A stretch of 64,000 nt of DNA from Microvelia longipes. Its lineage: Eukaryota > Arthropoda > Insecta > Hemiptera > Veliidae. The notes under the pieces are model-generated. The model did no database searches. It saw only the letters and a program-made list of their open reading frames with translations, and was not told where the DNA came from. Both the position numbers and the translations under genes were made by a program. The stretch covers positions 79,005,541 through 79,069,540 of the forward strand of contig JACMZG010000008.1 of NCBI GenBank assembly GCA_018340805.1. The letters run 5' to 3'. Of this stretch, positions 43,020 to 54,338 are shown piece by piece (position 1 is the first letter of the stretch; every line of letters begins with the position of its first letter).

Positions 43020-43930
43020 CCAATTTAAGTTGGATGGAGTTGGTCTTAGACATATTTCTGTTTTTTTATTCTTAATATGTCCAGTACCTTTACAATCTGT
43101 GAATGTAACGTACAGTTGCACTATTTATTGTGGAGCTTACGTAAAATACTGAGAATATCCATGTTCCGTTAATTCATGAAAATAAATATATATTTTTAAT
43201 ATTTTCTCTCTGGCAGTATTCTGACGACGTAACATCGACACATAATTTGGTTAAAAGGTCGAGGTTATGAAATTTCGATACAACGTAAATCCTGCCACGA
43301 AAAGTGTCGACGTTATGTAGTGTCGAGACATCATCGAGTCGAGACTACGATACCGCACCATGCAAAACAGTTTTATAACATTTTGTATTGGTACAATAGA
43401 AATCACAACTTTTAGAAGACTTATGTTATTTTAACGTTATTACATAAAACTTACTAGTAGTAATAGGAATAATGGTAATAAAATAATGATCACCAAGTCA
43501 ATTTATTTTACAATAAATTTACATTAATTGATCATTGATCAAAACAAATAACTCGATATAAATTCTAAACGAAACAAACGAAAAGAAAATCATTGGTTAA
43601 TAAAGAATTAATAGAAACAATAATTAAATTTACATAAATTTAGAATAATTTACATCAATTATTTAAAATTTACAATTGGAGACATGCATCTTATTTAGTA
43701 TTTTTCTGTTTAGAAGAAATAGCAACAGGTTTTTTTTATCATCTCTATTTTATTTACATACTTTCATTAGCTTTTTGCATATAAAACATCTCTAGTAATC
43801 AATTTCTCTTTATACACAATATTTTTTATATATTTTAATGAGTTTCTAGCATATTTACCTTGTTGATAAAGTACACACATAAAATTGTTGACCTAAAATT
43901 TTATTAATAGTGACTCTTAAAAGTATAAAG
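43020..43930. other. AT-rich, with a TCGA-rich cluster at 43230-43390
   Basis: GACGACGTAACATCGACAC, AAGGTCGAGG, GTGTCGACG, TGTCGAGACATCATCGAGTC and GAGACTACG cluster in 150 bp, resembling in style the cluster at 10030-10280. No gene. Confidence 0.35.
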
Positions 43931-43944
43931 AAAAGGCAAATGAC

Positions 43945-44085
43945 TTATAGATGGGACAAAAAAGGTAAAAATATGATATAATTAAAAAGTTTGGATCCTT
44001 TCTTGAGTTGAAATATGATGAATAATATGAAACCTTGTGTTGCTCCCAGAAGAGCTCCCAACACGGAAAGGTTTGTAAAGGCTTG
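43945..44085 (-). other. Possible exon scrap encoding a transmembrane helix
   Basis: One minus-strand frame reads FTNLSVLGALLGATQGFILF then IIFQLKKGS. A hydrophobic helix with QGFxxFIIFxxKK resembles the seventh helix of class B/methuselah-type receptors (NxxQGxxIFxxFxxK). It follows a pyrimidine-rich CAATTCCAAG that could be a splice acceptor, but no donor or neighbouring exon is seen. Chance or TE origin is possible. Confidence 0.25.
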
Positions 44086-44089
44086 GAAT

Positions 44090-45235
44090 TGTAAGTATAG
44101 TCGGGGAAAAGGTTTAGTCGGTAAGGTCTACCAGCCTTGGGTTTGTCCATAAAGGGCTCTACATCCAGGTTTGGTTTGAGTAGCTGGATACCTTTTACGG
44201 GTATACAGACTAAAGTGGACCTACATCGACATGGGTTTTATCCGTTGTAGTAGAGTTTATCCCAACTCTCCGGACTAATGCCCCAGACTCATATCCCTAA
44301 ATAATGACTATACAAAAAAAATCTTCACATATTAAGTTAAACAAAAATATCATACCTTAGAAATTAAAAATGAAAAAATATATTTTAACCTTCTCTTGTT
44401 GTTCTTTGTTTTGATTACTTTTTATATGCATAGAAATTAGAGGTGGAAATATGTTTTGTTTTTGTTCCCGTGTTTGTTCTTTTAGCTTGTTCGTATTATT
44501 TTTTTAAATAATTGTCGTTTTTTTTAATTCAAGTTGTGTTTAATGTTTATTTTTTTATATGAGAAGAATATTTTATTTGTGTATGTTGTTTTTTATATCA
44601 TGCATGATAAAAAATATTGACTTCCTCCAAAGTTTAAAAATAATCAATAAATAGACATTTCAGAGATAAAATATAAATAAAAATCAGAATCTGAGTGTCT
44701 TTATGGATTTTAGAGAATTCTTAAAGAAGAAATAAGATCCTCTCGATATCCTCTCATCGTCTTGACTTCTAGTCTGATATTTATGTCTGAATAATGGAAA
44801 ATTACAAATATTTTTCTAATTAATAAAATCTGTTAAAATTTGTACAAGTCTCTTATATAAGGGACATTAAAATCCTTAAAAACTTGGTCTGAAGCATATC
44901 TTATGTTTTTCTTTAAGCAGATTTTAATATTTTTTTTTCTGTGTTATTTCCAATAATTCATACTGGATGCACCAAATCCGCCGCATCCTAAAATACCATA
45001 CTAAAGGATGGACTGGCAATGAACTAGTTAAACTGTCTTAAGTTTTTAATGAGAGAATTGTTCACAGCTGAAGAAATTTATAAATTGTTTTTTCTAAGCC
45101 TAAAACATGGGTACTGTACATGTGATTTCCAATTCATATTTATATTTTCATATATGCATATTTATGTACCAAATTATTCAGATACAAAAAAGCGTTCTAA
45201 GTTCATAGTTTACCATAGAACGTAATATATTTTAT
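44090..45235. other. No gene recognised
   Basis: AT-rich sequence with a slightly GC-richer part (44095-44300), not assigned. Confidence 0.4.
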
Positions 45236-45237
45236 TA

Positions 45238-45270
45238 TATATTTATATTTATATTATATATTATATATAT

Positions 45271-45308
<38 letters not shown>
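45238..45308. repeat. (AT)n microsatellite
   Basis: TA-rich tract immediately upstream of the BEL-1 5' LTR. Confidence 0.9.
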
Positions 45309-45337
45309 CTAATAAAGTTTTATTAGTTGAGCGCCTC

Positions 45338-47022
45338 TGTCGGGGCACTGATAGGAGAATTTCTTTCCTAACATATCCCTTCCCTAACCCTCTTTATTTA
45401 CCTTGTAAATATTTACGTATTTATTATCTACTATTATTATTTATTTGGTTTATCACGATTATTATTAGTTTTAAGCTCACCTTTATAATTTGAAAGCCAT
45501 TTTTGAATGTAAATTTAATATTGATACCTTGTTTAAACTCGCGAATCTGTTTACGTTTCTTCTGATCACTTTCATCTCATCTTTAGCTTTCTTACATTTA
45601 CTTCACCAGCACTATCTTCAATATTCACTTCCTTTTGTTTCATCAGCTTCATATTAACGAAATAAGTACAGACGACTTAATAATTAGGCCTTTATTGTAA
45701 GGAAAGCCGGCACTTTGTTTTGAAGTCACGTAAAGTAACCTTCACGTCTGTAACCTTCCTCATTCTTTTCTCAGCGCTTTCAAACAAGATAACTCTTTCA
45801 ACTGCTTCGAAAGTATTTTGATTTGCTTAAAACCGCTTTTGACCGTTACGACGGTGTGTGAAGAATCTACGGCGTAACCGTACGAGCTAGCTCAGATTTT
45901 TTTAGTGAAGTTATATCTCCATTTTGTGTGAGATCCCGTAAATTGTTTACCGATAGAATCAGCGAAGTCTGGATTTACTTTGAGTGTAAACCGACCTGGT
46001 TTCCGAGCGAAACCAAGTCTTGTGTGAGTTAAGTATAAAGCAGCAGGTACGTACCTATCACCTTATCTAACTTCTCTCGGCAGTTATGCGATGCTTTCTT
46101 CCTTCTGCTTAATCTATCAGCTATTGGACTCTCTTTCATCCTTCCGCGGCGAAATAACTCGGATTTTGATTGATTAATAACCTTGGTTGCACCTACGAAT
46201 GACGCCTTCCTGGCCAGGCTTACATTTATTAATTTCTTATCATTGGGCTATTTCCGTAGATAATAGGTCCCTTGGGTTCCCCTTTTGGGAGTTTAAAGTT
46301 AGTTTACTTAGCCTAAGACTTATTAATTGTATTAGCATAAGTTTAAGTTTAGTGCTAAGGTGCTTATCAAGCCAATGCTTAACCCGCCGGTTACGGCTAA
46401 ATTATTGCTTTCAGTAACTTATATTTATTGTAGCTTGTGCATGAGTTGGTTATCTTTTAAAACTGCTTTACTTATTTTCCTAAAGTTAAGTACTGGCTTA
46501 GATGCATGTTTATTTAATATTATCAGTTCCACTGCTTTTATCTTTATGCTTTCTTATCACTTAAGTTATCTTCTAAAATTAATTAAATATTTTGTTATAT
46601 TAATATTTTGTTTCTCATTTATCTAAATCAGCCTTCTACCTATCCTTATTCTTTATATGGTCCTTCAGAGCTTCCTTTCAAACCTCTTTGGTAACACTAG
46701 CCACAGTAATAATCACCTGTCTAGTGCCCAACATATTGGTCTGCCTTCGACCGGATTACTTAGCAGCCTGTGGATTCAGCTTATCTACTTACCTGTTGCT
46801 TGTTTTACTTTCATCTTTCAACTCAACGAGACTTCAACCTTCAGCGACACTTCACTACAGCATTATAGACTCTACACTAGGTCTATTTTACCTGTTGGAA
46901 ATTATAAGTTTCACAACTGAAGCTATAATTCTCAGGACACCAGCGACAGCACTTTGTGCTTATCAGATTGACCTATGGCATCTGAAAACAGCGAAACTTA
47001 ATTACTTTGTGATACACCTTTT
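45338..47022 (+). repeat. BEL-1 5' LTR (shared part)
   Basis: It begins TGTCGGGGCACTGATAGGAG and is shared almost base for base with 52255-53951. Open frames inside (up to 185 codons near 46688-47245) are not conserved between the two copies, where indels shift them. They are therefore not genes. The sequence after 47022 up to the gag start (47561) is either the rest of the LTR or a 5' leader. Confidence 0.85.
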
Positions 47023-47560
47023 TTGTTTAATTTCTTGTATAAATAGATGTACAAGACTTTATCAGCGACTTCAGCGTTCTTATAATCTGAGCAAACTTTA
47101 TAATTATATAAGTAAGATTTCTTTATTCTTATTTCAGCGATTGTATAGTAAGATACATATCTCACTATACTTGTTTTCTTTAGCGTTGCTACGTAGCCAT
47201 TATTATTTTGTTTACACGTGTACATATTTTCTCTTTTCAGCATAATTATAATTTTCGAGCTCGTTTATGTATTTCAGCATTGCGGGTTTAGTATTTTGTA
47301 CATACCTGTGTATTATTTGTTTTGTTTGTTTTTTTTATTATTTAGCATATGTGTTCACTACTTAAATTATTTTCTTTTGGTGAATGCATAGCTTGTTAGC
47401 TATTTATTTGTTATATATATAGCGTTTTGTATATACAGATTGTGTAAGTAAACTGATTACACTTGTTACCTGTAAATATACTTTTATTAGCGACTTTTCT
47501 GGACTTCATATTCACTTCAGCAGCTTTCTTGATTTTATATTTATTACTTTGGGTGATACG

Positions 47561-48777
47561 ATGTCCGGTAAAGACGGAGACGATTACCGGGAAGACAATG
47601 TTGTAGAAGACGATGCACCATTGGACCCCAAATGTCCAGCTACACCTTATCGACGCCGAATGCGTACCTTGGTGAATGATTTGCAGGAAAAATACCAGAT
47701 AGAGAAGAATTTATTTATTTTCACATAGCCCGACGTTGCCTGGATGTTCAAACGCGAGAAGATTTTGAACGTCAGAATAGCGAGGAATTCCCATCCTTCA
47801 GCACGTTGACTTCATTTCTTCGCTCCCGCTGTGTAGCATCAGAGTTAGCTAAGGGTTTAAGCGGCTTTACGAATTCTAGGGACCTGAACGAGAGTAAGCG
47901 GAAACAAAATCAAAGTTTTAAGCCTCCGCGCCGTTCTGGTAGAGCTAGTGGTGGTCAACTGACCTTGACCAGCAATAGTCGTCTATCTACTCCTGATACA
48001 TCTACTGGAATATCCGGAGCTTCATCAGACGCTCCAAAATGTAAAACTAAGTGTCACATTTGCAAAGAGTATCATTCTTTGATGAATTGTGTCAAGTTTG
48101 CTGCAGCAACCGTCAGTGAAAGAATTGAACTTCTTAAATCATGGAAAGGGTGCCGAAACTGTCTTTTGCTTGGGCACACTACAAACACTTGCGTTTCAAA
48201 ATATCGATGCCGTTACTGTCACGGAAAACATCATAGCATGTTGCACCACGTTTCTGTTCAAAAGGAGAAATCACAAGATAGTGAAGTATCTTGTCCAGCA
48301 CTTCATACTAAGACTCCTGATATTAACGTTATGTTAGGCACAGCTGAATGTTACATTCTATCCAGCGAAGGACATGAAAAGAAAATCCGTTTAGTCCTGG
48401 ACTCCGGTAGTACAACGTCTTACGTCCGCACAGAAGTTGCTACTTCTTTAGGACTTAAGATTGAAAACATTCTTCCAATATTTGTGGTATTGGTGGCATA
48501 TCTTTTAAGGGATATAAAGGCAGAACAGTGTGCACTATTGCACCGATCTCATCTCCAGCAACTAGTCTCACCACAACAGCGATTGTAGCGGACACTATTG
48601 TCCCACCTCTTCCCGGATTTACGATACCAGTTGAGATACGCAAATCACTTTCGTCGTATCCACTAGCCGATAGCGATTTTTACACTACTAAGCCTATTGA
48701 TTTTCTTTTAGGCTGTGATCTTTATTGTGACGTCATTAATGGAGGAATCTTGACTGTAGGAAAAGGCTTACTCGTTT
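47561..48777 (+). pseudogene. BEL-1 gag and protease, broken
   Basis: ATG 47561 opens an acidic N-terminus (MSGKDGDDYREDN). It hits TAG at 47726-47728 and resumes in another frame with EEFPSFSTLTSFLRSRC, the end of the usual DUF1759 Gag domain. Most of that domain is absent, so a deletion at about 47727 is inferred. Zinc knuckles follow (CHICKEYHSLMNC, CRNCLLLGHTTNTC, CRYCHGKHHSMLHH), then the aspartic protease motif VLDSGSTTSYV with an intact D-S-G. A frameshift near 48480 moves the protease end into the frame that reads FTIPVEIRKSL and FLLGCDLYCDVI, ending at 48777. Both proteins would assemble virus-like particles and process the polyprotein in an intact element. Confidence 0.85.
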
Positions 48778-50085
48778 GATGAGCACCATTTTCGGATATA
48801 CCGTTATAGGTCGGGTTCGAGATGCTGCAGAAGCAACTTTAATCAGCACTCTTCATGCCTCCACAGATACTAGCACGTTAGATGCTGTTCAGCACGAGCT
48901 TCTCAAGTTTTGGGAACTTGAGGAGCCCCCTAATGTCAAGATTCACAATCCTGAAGAACTGCGTTGCGAGCAGATCTTTCAAGAAACGCACTCACGTTTA
49001 CCTGATGGTAGATATATGGTTCGTCTACCATTTCGATATCCAAACCCACAGATTATGGGTACCCGTGGCATGGCTATTCGACGTCTTGAGCATTTAGAGT
49101 CTAAGTTGGCTCGAAATTCAAAACTTAAAATCTAAATACGATGAATTCATGCATGAGTATATTGACCTAAACCACATGCAGATCGCTCCTCAACCAGGCC
49201 AAGTCTTCATCCCTCACCATTGTGTAGTCAAACCTGTTGAGAATGACATTAAAATTCGCGTAGTATTTGACGCAGCAGCAAAGACGTCATCTGGATCCCT
49301 GAACGATGCACTTCTTGTAGGACCAAAATTACAAAATAGCTTACCGCTAATCCTTTTAAATTTTCGTCGTCATCCTTATGTCTTTACAGCTGATGCTGTT
49401 AAGATGTTTCGACAGATACTGGTCACCCGGACGACGAGTTTACCAGCATATCTTGTGGAGGTTTGACCCAGCGGAAGCAGTTCAAGATTATGAACTCATG
49501 ACAGTGTCTTATGGTCAAGCCAGTGCACCTTATTTAGCTATTAGAGTTCTACGTCAGCTTGTTCAAGACGAGGGACAGGATTTTCCATTAGCTGCTGCAG
49601 CCCTGTTAGACGATACGTACGTCGACGATGTAGCGACGGGGGCACGTACTTTAGAAGAAGCCTTGGAACTATTGCGCCAAATTATCACCTTGCTTTCTAA
49701 AGGAGGATTTAGTTTGAGCAAGTGGGCGTCAAATCATCCCGCCATATTAGCAGCATGTCGACAGACGGATCCTGCCGGCACATTGCCCATTAATGAAGTC
49801 ATCCCATTGCAGTCTTCTGATGAGGAAAATAACATTAAAATATTGGGTATGCAATGGGACCCTCAACTAGACGTCTTCTCTTACAAGATTGTTGTGCCAA
49901 GAGATGCGTGTAGCAAACGTGGTGTATTATCAGCGATATCGAAAATTTACGACCCCTTGGGTTATTTAGGACCCACTGTGGTACTAGCGAAGGAACTCAT
50001 TCAGGAGGCGTGGAAACGGCAGCTCACGTGGGACCAAGAATTTCCTCCTGATATGCGAGCCCGCTGGATATCTTTTACGGAATAA
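48776..50085 (+). pseudogene. BEL-1 reverse transcriptase, frameshifted
   Basis: It starts with STIFGYTVIGRV, the protease/RT linker of BEL elements, then FWELEEPP, RYMVRLPFR, IRVVFDAAAKT, FTADAVKMFRQI and the active-site motif TYVDDVATG (about 49615-49641; YVDD). Frame changes occur near 49130 and 49440, and a TAA stop at 50083-50085 ends the segment in the frame that continues beyond it. The YVDD box and the D of FTADAVKMF are the catalytic aspartates of LTR-element RTs. DNA synthesis from the RNA template would take place in the particle, but this copy cannot make it in one piece. Confidence 0.88.
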
Positions 50086-52221
50086 CTTCAAGAGCTAGAA
50101 TATATTAAGATTCCCAGATGGGTAGTCCCTAATGACGGTCCTTATGACATTCTTATTTTCGCAGATGCTTCGGAGCGTGCATACTGCGCAGCGGCATATC
50201 TTCGTTCATTTGAAGGAGATGCCTTTCAAATGCATCTAATTATGGCCAAGACCAAATTAGCGCCAGTGAAATTCACTTCTATTCCTCGCCTTGAGCTTTG
50301 CGCCGCTCTACTCGCGGCAAGGGTCTGGCAAAGCATTCAACCTTTCTGTGAAAAGTTACCTTCAGCGCCAAGCGTTTACTTCTTTTCAGACAGCATGATA
50401 GTATTATCATGGCTGACAACTCCTTACCATCTTTTGAAGACATTCGTGGCTAACAGAATTGTTCAGATAAGAGAGTTGACTAGTGGAGGAAAATGGCGTC
50501 ATGTAGCATCAAGTGAGAACCCTAGTGACTTAGGGTCTCGTGGAGTTCCAGCTGAAGATTTAATCGACTCCGACTTATGGTTTCATGGACCAAACTGGGC
50601 CTTATCCGAGCCTTCCAAGTGGCCAGTTAGTCCTTGCAGTCCTATTTCTAATGTACCTGAGCTAAAAACGACACCAGCGTCAACCACTCTCGTCGCAGCT
50701 AAACCGCCACTTCCTCTGCTTGACCTTATTCAATCTCATTCAAATCTTAGCAAGCTACTAAGAGTGTTAGCTTACGTTCTACGTTTTATTGACCAGCTTC
50801 AAGAAACAGCTTTACAGCCGGAAACTTCTAGGGTAGTTCGTCTCTGGGAAATTCGTCGTGCAACACGTTTTGCAGTCTTGATTGTCCAACGACATGAATT
50901 TTTTAACGACAGCGATCCGTCAGCAAAGACTATTCCTAAGAATTTACTTAGTTTACAGCCTTTTCTTGACGAATCAGGAATCTTGTTGGTAGGCGGTCGC
51001 CTCCGCCATTCCGACCTCCCTCACAATGCTCGTCATCCTATGCTTTTGCCACCAAAAGCTCATCTAACATCACTTATTATTGAGAAATATCATCGCCAAT
51101 CGCTTCACTCAGGAACTTCCTTTCTTCTAGCCGCTCTCCGTTGGGATTTTTGGATACCTAATGGACGTAACATAGTGAGATCTGTCACTCGTAAGTGTCT
51201 CACATGTCGGAAGCACGAAGCTAAACCTTTGCAACCTCCAATGGGAGATTTGCCAGCCGACCGCTTTCAGGATAGCCGTCCTTTTATACACGTAGGTGTT
51301 GACTACGCCGGCCCCTTTATTATTAGGGAATCTCTTCTCCGTAAAGCGAGGACATACAAGGCTTATCTGTGCCTCTTTGTATGCTTAAGCACAAAGGCAT
51401 TACATTTAGAACTTGTCTCCTCTTTAAGCACTGTCTCTTTCCTAGCCAGCCTGGATAGATTTGTCGGTCGACGCGGCAAACCTCTTAAAATTTTTAGCGA
51501 CAACGGCACCAACTTTATTGGAGCAGCTCATCAGATGAAAGACTTCTCGGCTTGGATTCGTTCTAAGGCTACTAAGGACGCTATTCAAGAGTATGCAGTT
51601 AGTAAGGAAATAGACTGGTCTTTTATCCCTCCTCATGCGCCTACCTTTGGCGGTTTGTGGGAAGCGGGAGTGAAGTCAGTCAAGCGCCTGATGCGAAGTG
51701 TTTACGGTGACAACGTACTTTCTTTTGAAGAGTTATCAACGCTGTTGATAAATATTGAAGCAATCCTCAATTCTCGCCCGCTATGCCCTCTGTCTAACGA
51801 TCCTAACGATCTTTCTTATTTGACACCGGGCCATTTTCTTATTGGAATGCCCTTAACCTCTGTTCCTGAACCATCCCTTCTCGATGTTTCAGAAAATAGG
51901 CTTACGCGTTGGCAAGCTGTAACTAAGAAGTCACAACACTTCTGGCAGCGGTGGCGTAAAGAGTATCTGACATCTTTACAGCAAAGAGCGAAATGGCGAA
52001 ATCCCGCGTATAATCTTCAAGTAGGGGATCTCGTTTTAATAAAGGACGACAATGTTCCCAGGTTGAATTGGCTTCAAGGCAGAGTTATCCGTGTTTTTCC
52101 TGGCAAAGATAGCGTTGTACGCGTAGCTGAAGTCAAAACTTCATCATCCACCTTTAGGAGACCTTGCAGCAAATTAGTACCTTTGTTTTTTCCAGAGTCA
52201 TCTAGTTCAGCTGCAGATTAA
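50086..52221 (+). pseudogene. BEL-1 RNase H, integrase and C-terminal DUF5641, frame intact
   Basis: After the stop at 50083 the same frame stays open to TAA at 52219-52221. RNase H shows LIFADASERAYCAA and SIPRLELCAALLAAR. The integrase zinc site is HRQSLHSG..CLTCRKHE, with catalytic acidic residues in HVGVDYAG, FSDNGTNFIG and the E of GGLWEAGVKSVKRL. The DUF5641-type tail follows (WQAVTKKSQHFWQRW, GDLVLIKDD, PRLNWLQGRV, RPCSKLVPL). This is the normal BEL domain order. No ATG near the stop is expected to be used. The pol half is therefore nearly preserved while gag is damaged. Confidence 0.92.
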
Positions 52222-52254
52222 AATTTTCTTTTAGGTAAATTTTGGTAGGCGGTA

Positions 52255-53951
52255 TGTCGGGGCACTGATAGGAGAATTTCTTTCCTAACATATCCCTTCC
52301 CTAACCCTCTTTATTTACCTTGTAAATATTTACGTATTTACTATCTACTATTATTATTTATTTGGTTTATCACGATTATTATTAGTTTTAAGCTCACCTT
52401 TATAATTTGAAAGCCATTTTGAATGTAAATTTAATGTTGATACCTTGTTTAAACTCGCGAATCTGTTTACGTTTCTTCTGATCACTTTCATCTCATCTTT
52501 AGCTTTCTTACATTTACTTCACCAGCACTATCTTCAATATTCACTTCCTTTTGTTTCATCAGCTTCATATTAGCGAAATAAGTACAGACGACTTAATAAT
52601 TAGGCCTTTATTGTAAGGAAAGCCGGCACTTTGTTTTGAAGTCACGTAAAGTAACCTTCACGTCTGTAACCTTCCTCATTCTTTTCTCAGCGCTTTCAAA
52701 CAAGATAACTCAGCACTTTCAACTGCTTCAAAAGTATTTTGATTTGCTTAAAACCGCTTTTGACCGTTACGACGGTGTGTGAAGAATCTACGGCGTAACC
52801 GTACGAGCTAGCTCAGATTTTTTTAGTGAAGTTATATCTCAATTTTGTGTGAGATCCCGTAAATTGTTTACCGATAGAATCAGCGAAGTCTGGATTTACT
52901 TTGAGTGTAAACCGACCTGGTTTCCGAGCGAAACCAAGTCTCTGTGTGAGTTAAGTATAAAGCAGCAGGTACGTACCTATCACCTTATCTAACTTCTCTC
53001 GGCAGTTATGCGATGCTTTCTTCCTTCTGCTTAATCTATCAGCTATTGGACTCTCTTTCATCCTTCCGCGGCGAAATAACTCGGATTTTGATTGATTAGT
53101 AACCTTGGTTGCACCTACGAATGACGCCTTAGCTGGCCAGGCTTACATTATTAATTTCTTATCATTGGGCTATTTCCGTAGATAATAGGTCCCTTGGGTT
53201 CCCCTTTTGGGAGTTTAAAGTTAGTTTACTTAGCCTAAGACTTATTAATTGTATTAGCATAAGTTTAAGTTTAGTGCTAAGGTGCTTATCAAGCCAATGC
53301 TTAACCCGCCGGTTACGGCTAAATTATTGCTTTCAGTAACTTATATTTATTGTAGCTTGTGCATGAGTTGGTTATCTTTAAAACTGCTTTACTTATTTTC
53401 CTAAAGTTAAGTACTGGCTTAGATGCATGTTTATTAATATTATCAGTTCCACTGCTTTATATCTTTATGCTTTCTTATCACTTAAGTTATCTACTAAAAT
53501 TACATTAAATATTATATTGTTATATTAATATTTTGTTTCTCATTTATCTAAATCAGCCTTCTACCTATCCTTATTCTTTATATGGTCCTTCAGAGCTTCC
53601 TTTCAAACCTCTCTTTGGTAACACTAGCCACAGTAATAATCACCTGTCTAGTGCCCAACATATTGGTCTGCCTTCGACCGGATTACTTAGCAGCCTGTGG
53701 ATTCAGCTTATCTACTTACCTGTTGCTTGTTTTTACTTTCATCCTTCAACTCAACGAGACTTCAACCTTCAGCGACACTTCACTACAGCATTATAGACTC
53801 TACACTAGGTCTATTTTACCTGTTGGAAATTATAAGTTTCACAACTGAAGCTATAATTCTCAGGACACCAGCGACAGCACTTTGTGCTTATCAGATTGAC
53901 CTATGGCATCTGAAAACAGCGAAACTTAATTACTTTTGTGATACACCTTTT
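52255..53951 (+). repeat. BEL-1 3' LTR
   Basis: Direct repeat of 45338-47022. Differences include an inserted CAGCA near 52710, TTAGCTGG for TTCCTGG near 53130, and several homopolymer length changes. It is preceded by TTTTGGTAGGCGGTA, a short purine-rich candidate polypurine tract. Confidence 0.88.
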
Positions 53952-53984
53952 GAGCTCGTCGTGCTCATTGAGACTAGAAGTTAA

Positions 53985-54107
53985 TCACTGATATAACTTT
54001 ATTAGTTGAGAGCTCGAGTGTTGCCCCGCCTGCTGATGATGGCGTTATGCTGAAACCGGTCCAGGGATATTTATATCCAAGAGCAAGTATCGACGGTAGA
54101 TGATTCT

Positions 54108-54111
<4 letters not shown>
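53985..54111. repeat. Repeat D, second copy
   Basis: GTGTTGCCCCGCCTGCTGAT then GATGGCGTTATGCTGAAACC and GGTCCAGGGATATTTATATC matches 10500-10560. BEL-1 seems to have inserted in or next to this repeat, because its left flank keeps a similar TTTATTAGTTGAG string. Confidence 0.6.
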
Positions 54112-54146
<35 letters not shown>

Positions 54147-54165
54147 TATATAATATTATAATATA
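54112..54165. repeat. (AT)n tract, left flank of BEL-mini
   Basis: TA-rich microsatellite. With the tract at 57132-57170 it brackets BEL-mini, so that element inserted into an AT microsatellite. Confidence 0.9.
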
Positions 54166-54338
54166 TGTAATAAACTTAATTAATTAAAGGCAAACACAAC
54201 ATATTTAAACAAACTTTAACGATTTATTTCTTCCTTAAACTATTATAACCACATTAATTAGAAAACTCTTATTGTTTATACATTGACAGTTTTGTTGCTA
54301 GGCAACCAATATTATTGTTTACAGTTGTATTTTTAACA
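54166..54338 (-). repeat. BEL-mini 3' LTR
   Basis: On the plus strand it runs TGTAATAAACTTAATTAATT to TTGTATTTTTAACA. The ORF ends inside it at 54269, so the last 23 or so codons (VKNTTVNNNIGCLATKLS and so on) are LTR-encoded. It holds the X-box-like GTTGCTAGGCAAC at 54294-54306. Confidence 0.93.

Larger units (their letters stand above)
45338..53951 (+). mobile_element. BEL-1: BEL-clade LTR retrotransposon, defective
   Basis: Two near-identical direct repeats (45338-47022 and 52255-53951) starting TGTCGGGGCACTG flank a gag-protease-RT-RNase H-integrase region in BEL order. The repeats differ by scattered single-base changes and 1 to 5 base indels. Coding is broken by a gag deletion, several frameshifts and one stop. 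The 3' boundary of the LTR is unclear because the copies part company after GTGATACACCTTTT and no primer-binding site lies just inside. The flanks on both sides carry TTTATTAGTTGAG (about 45319-45331 and 53998-54010). Confidence 0.92.

Noticed and set aside
46187..47245. Frames of 76 to 185 codons in the BEL-1 5' LTR
   Set aside because: The second LTR copy has indels that break or change these frames. There is no domain, and LTRs of this class do not normally code.
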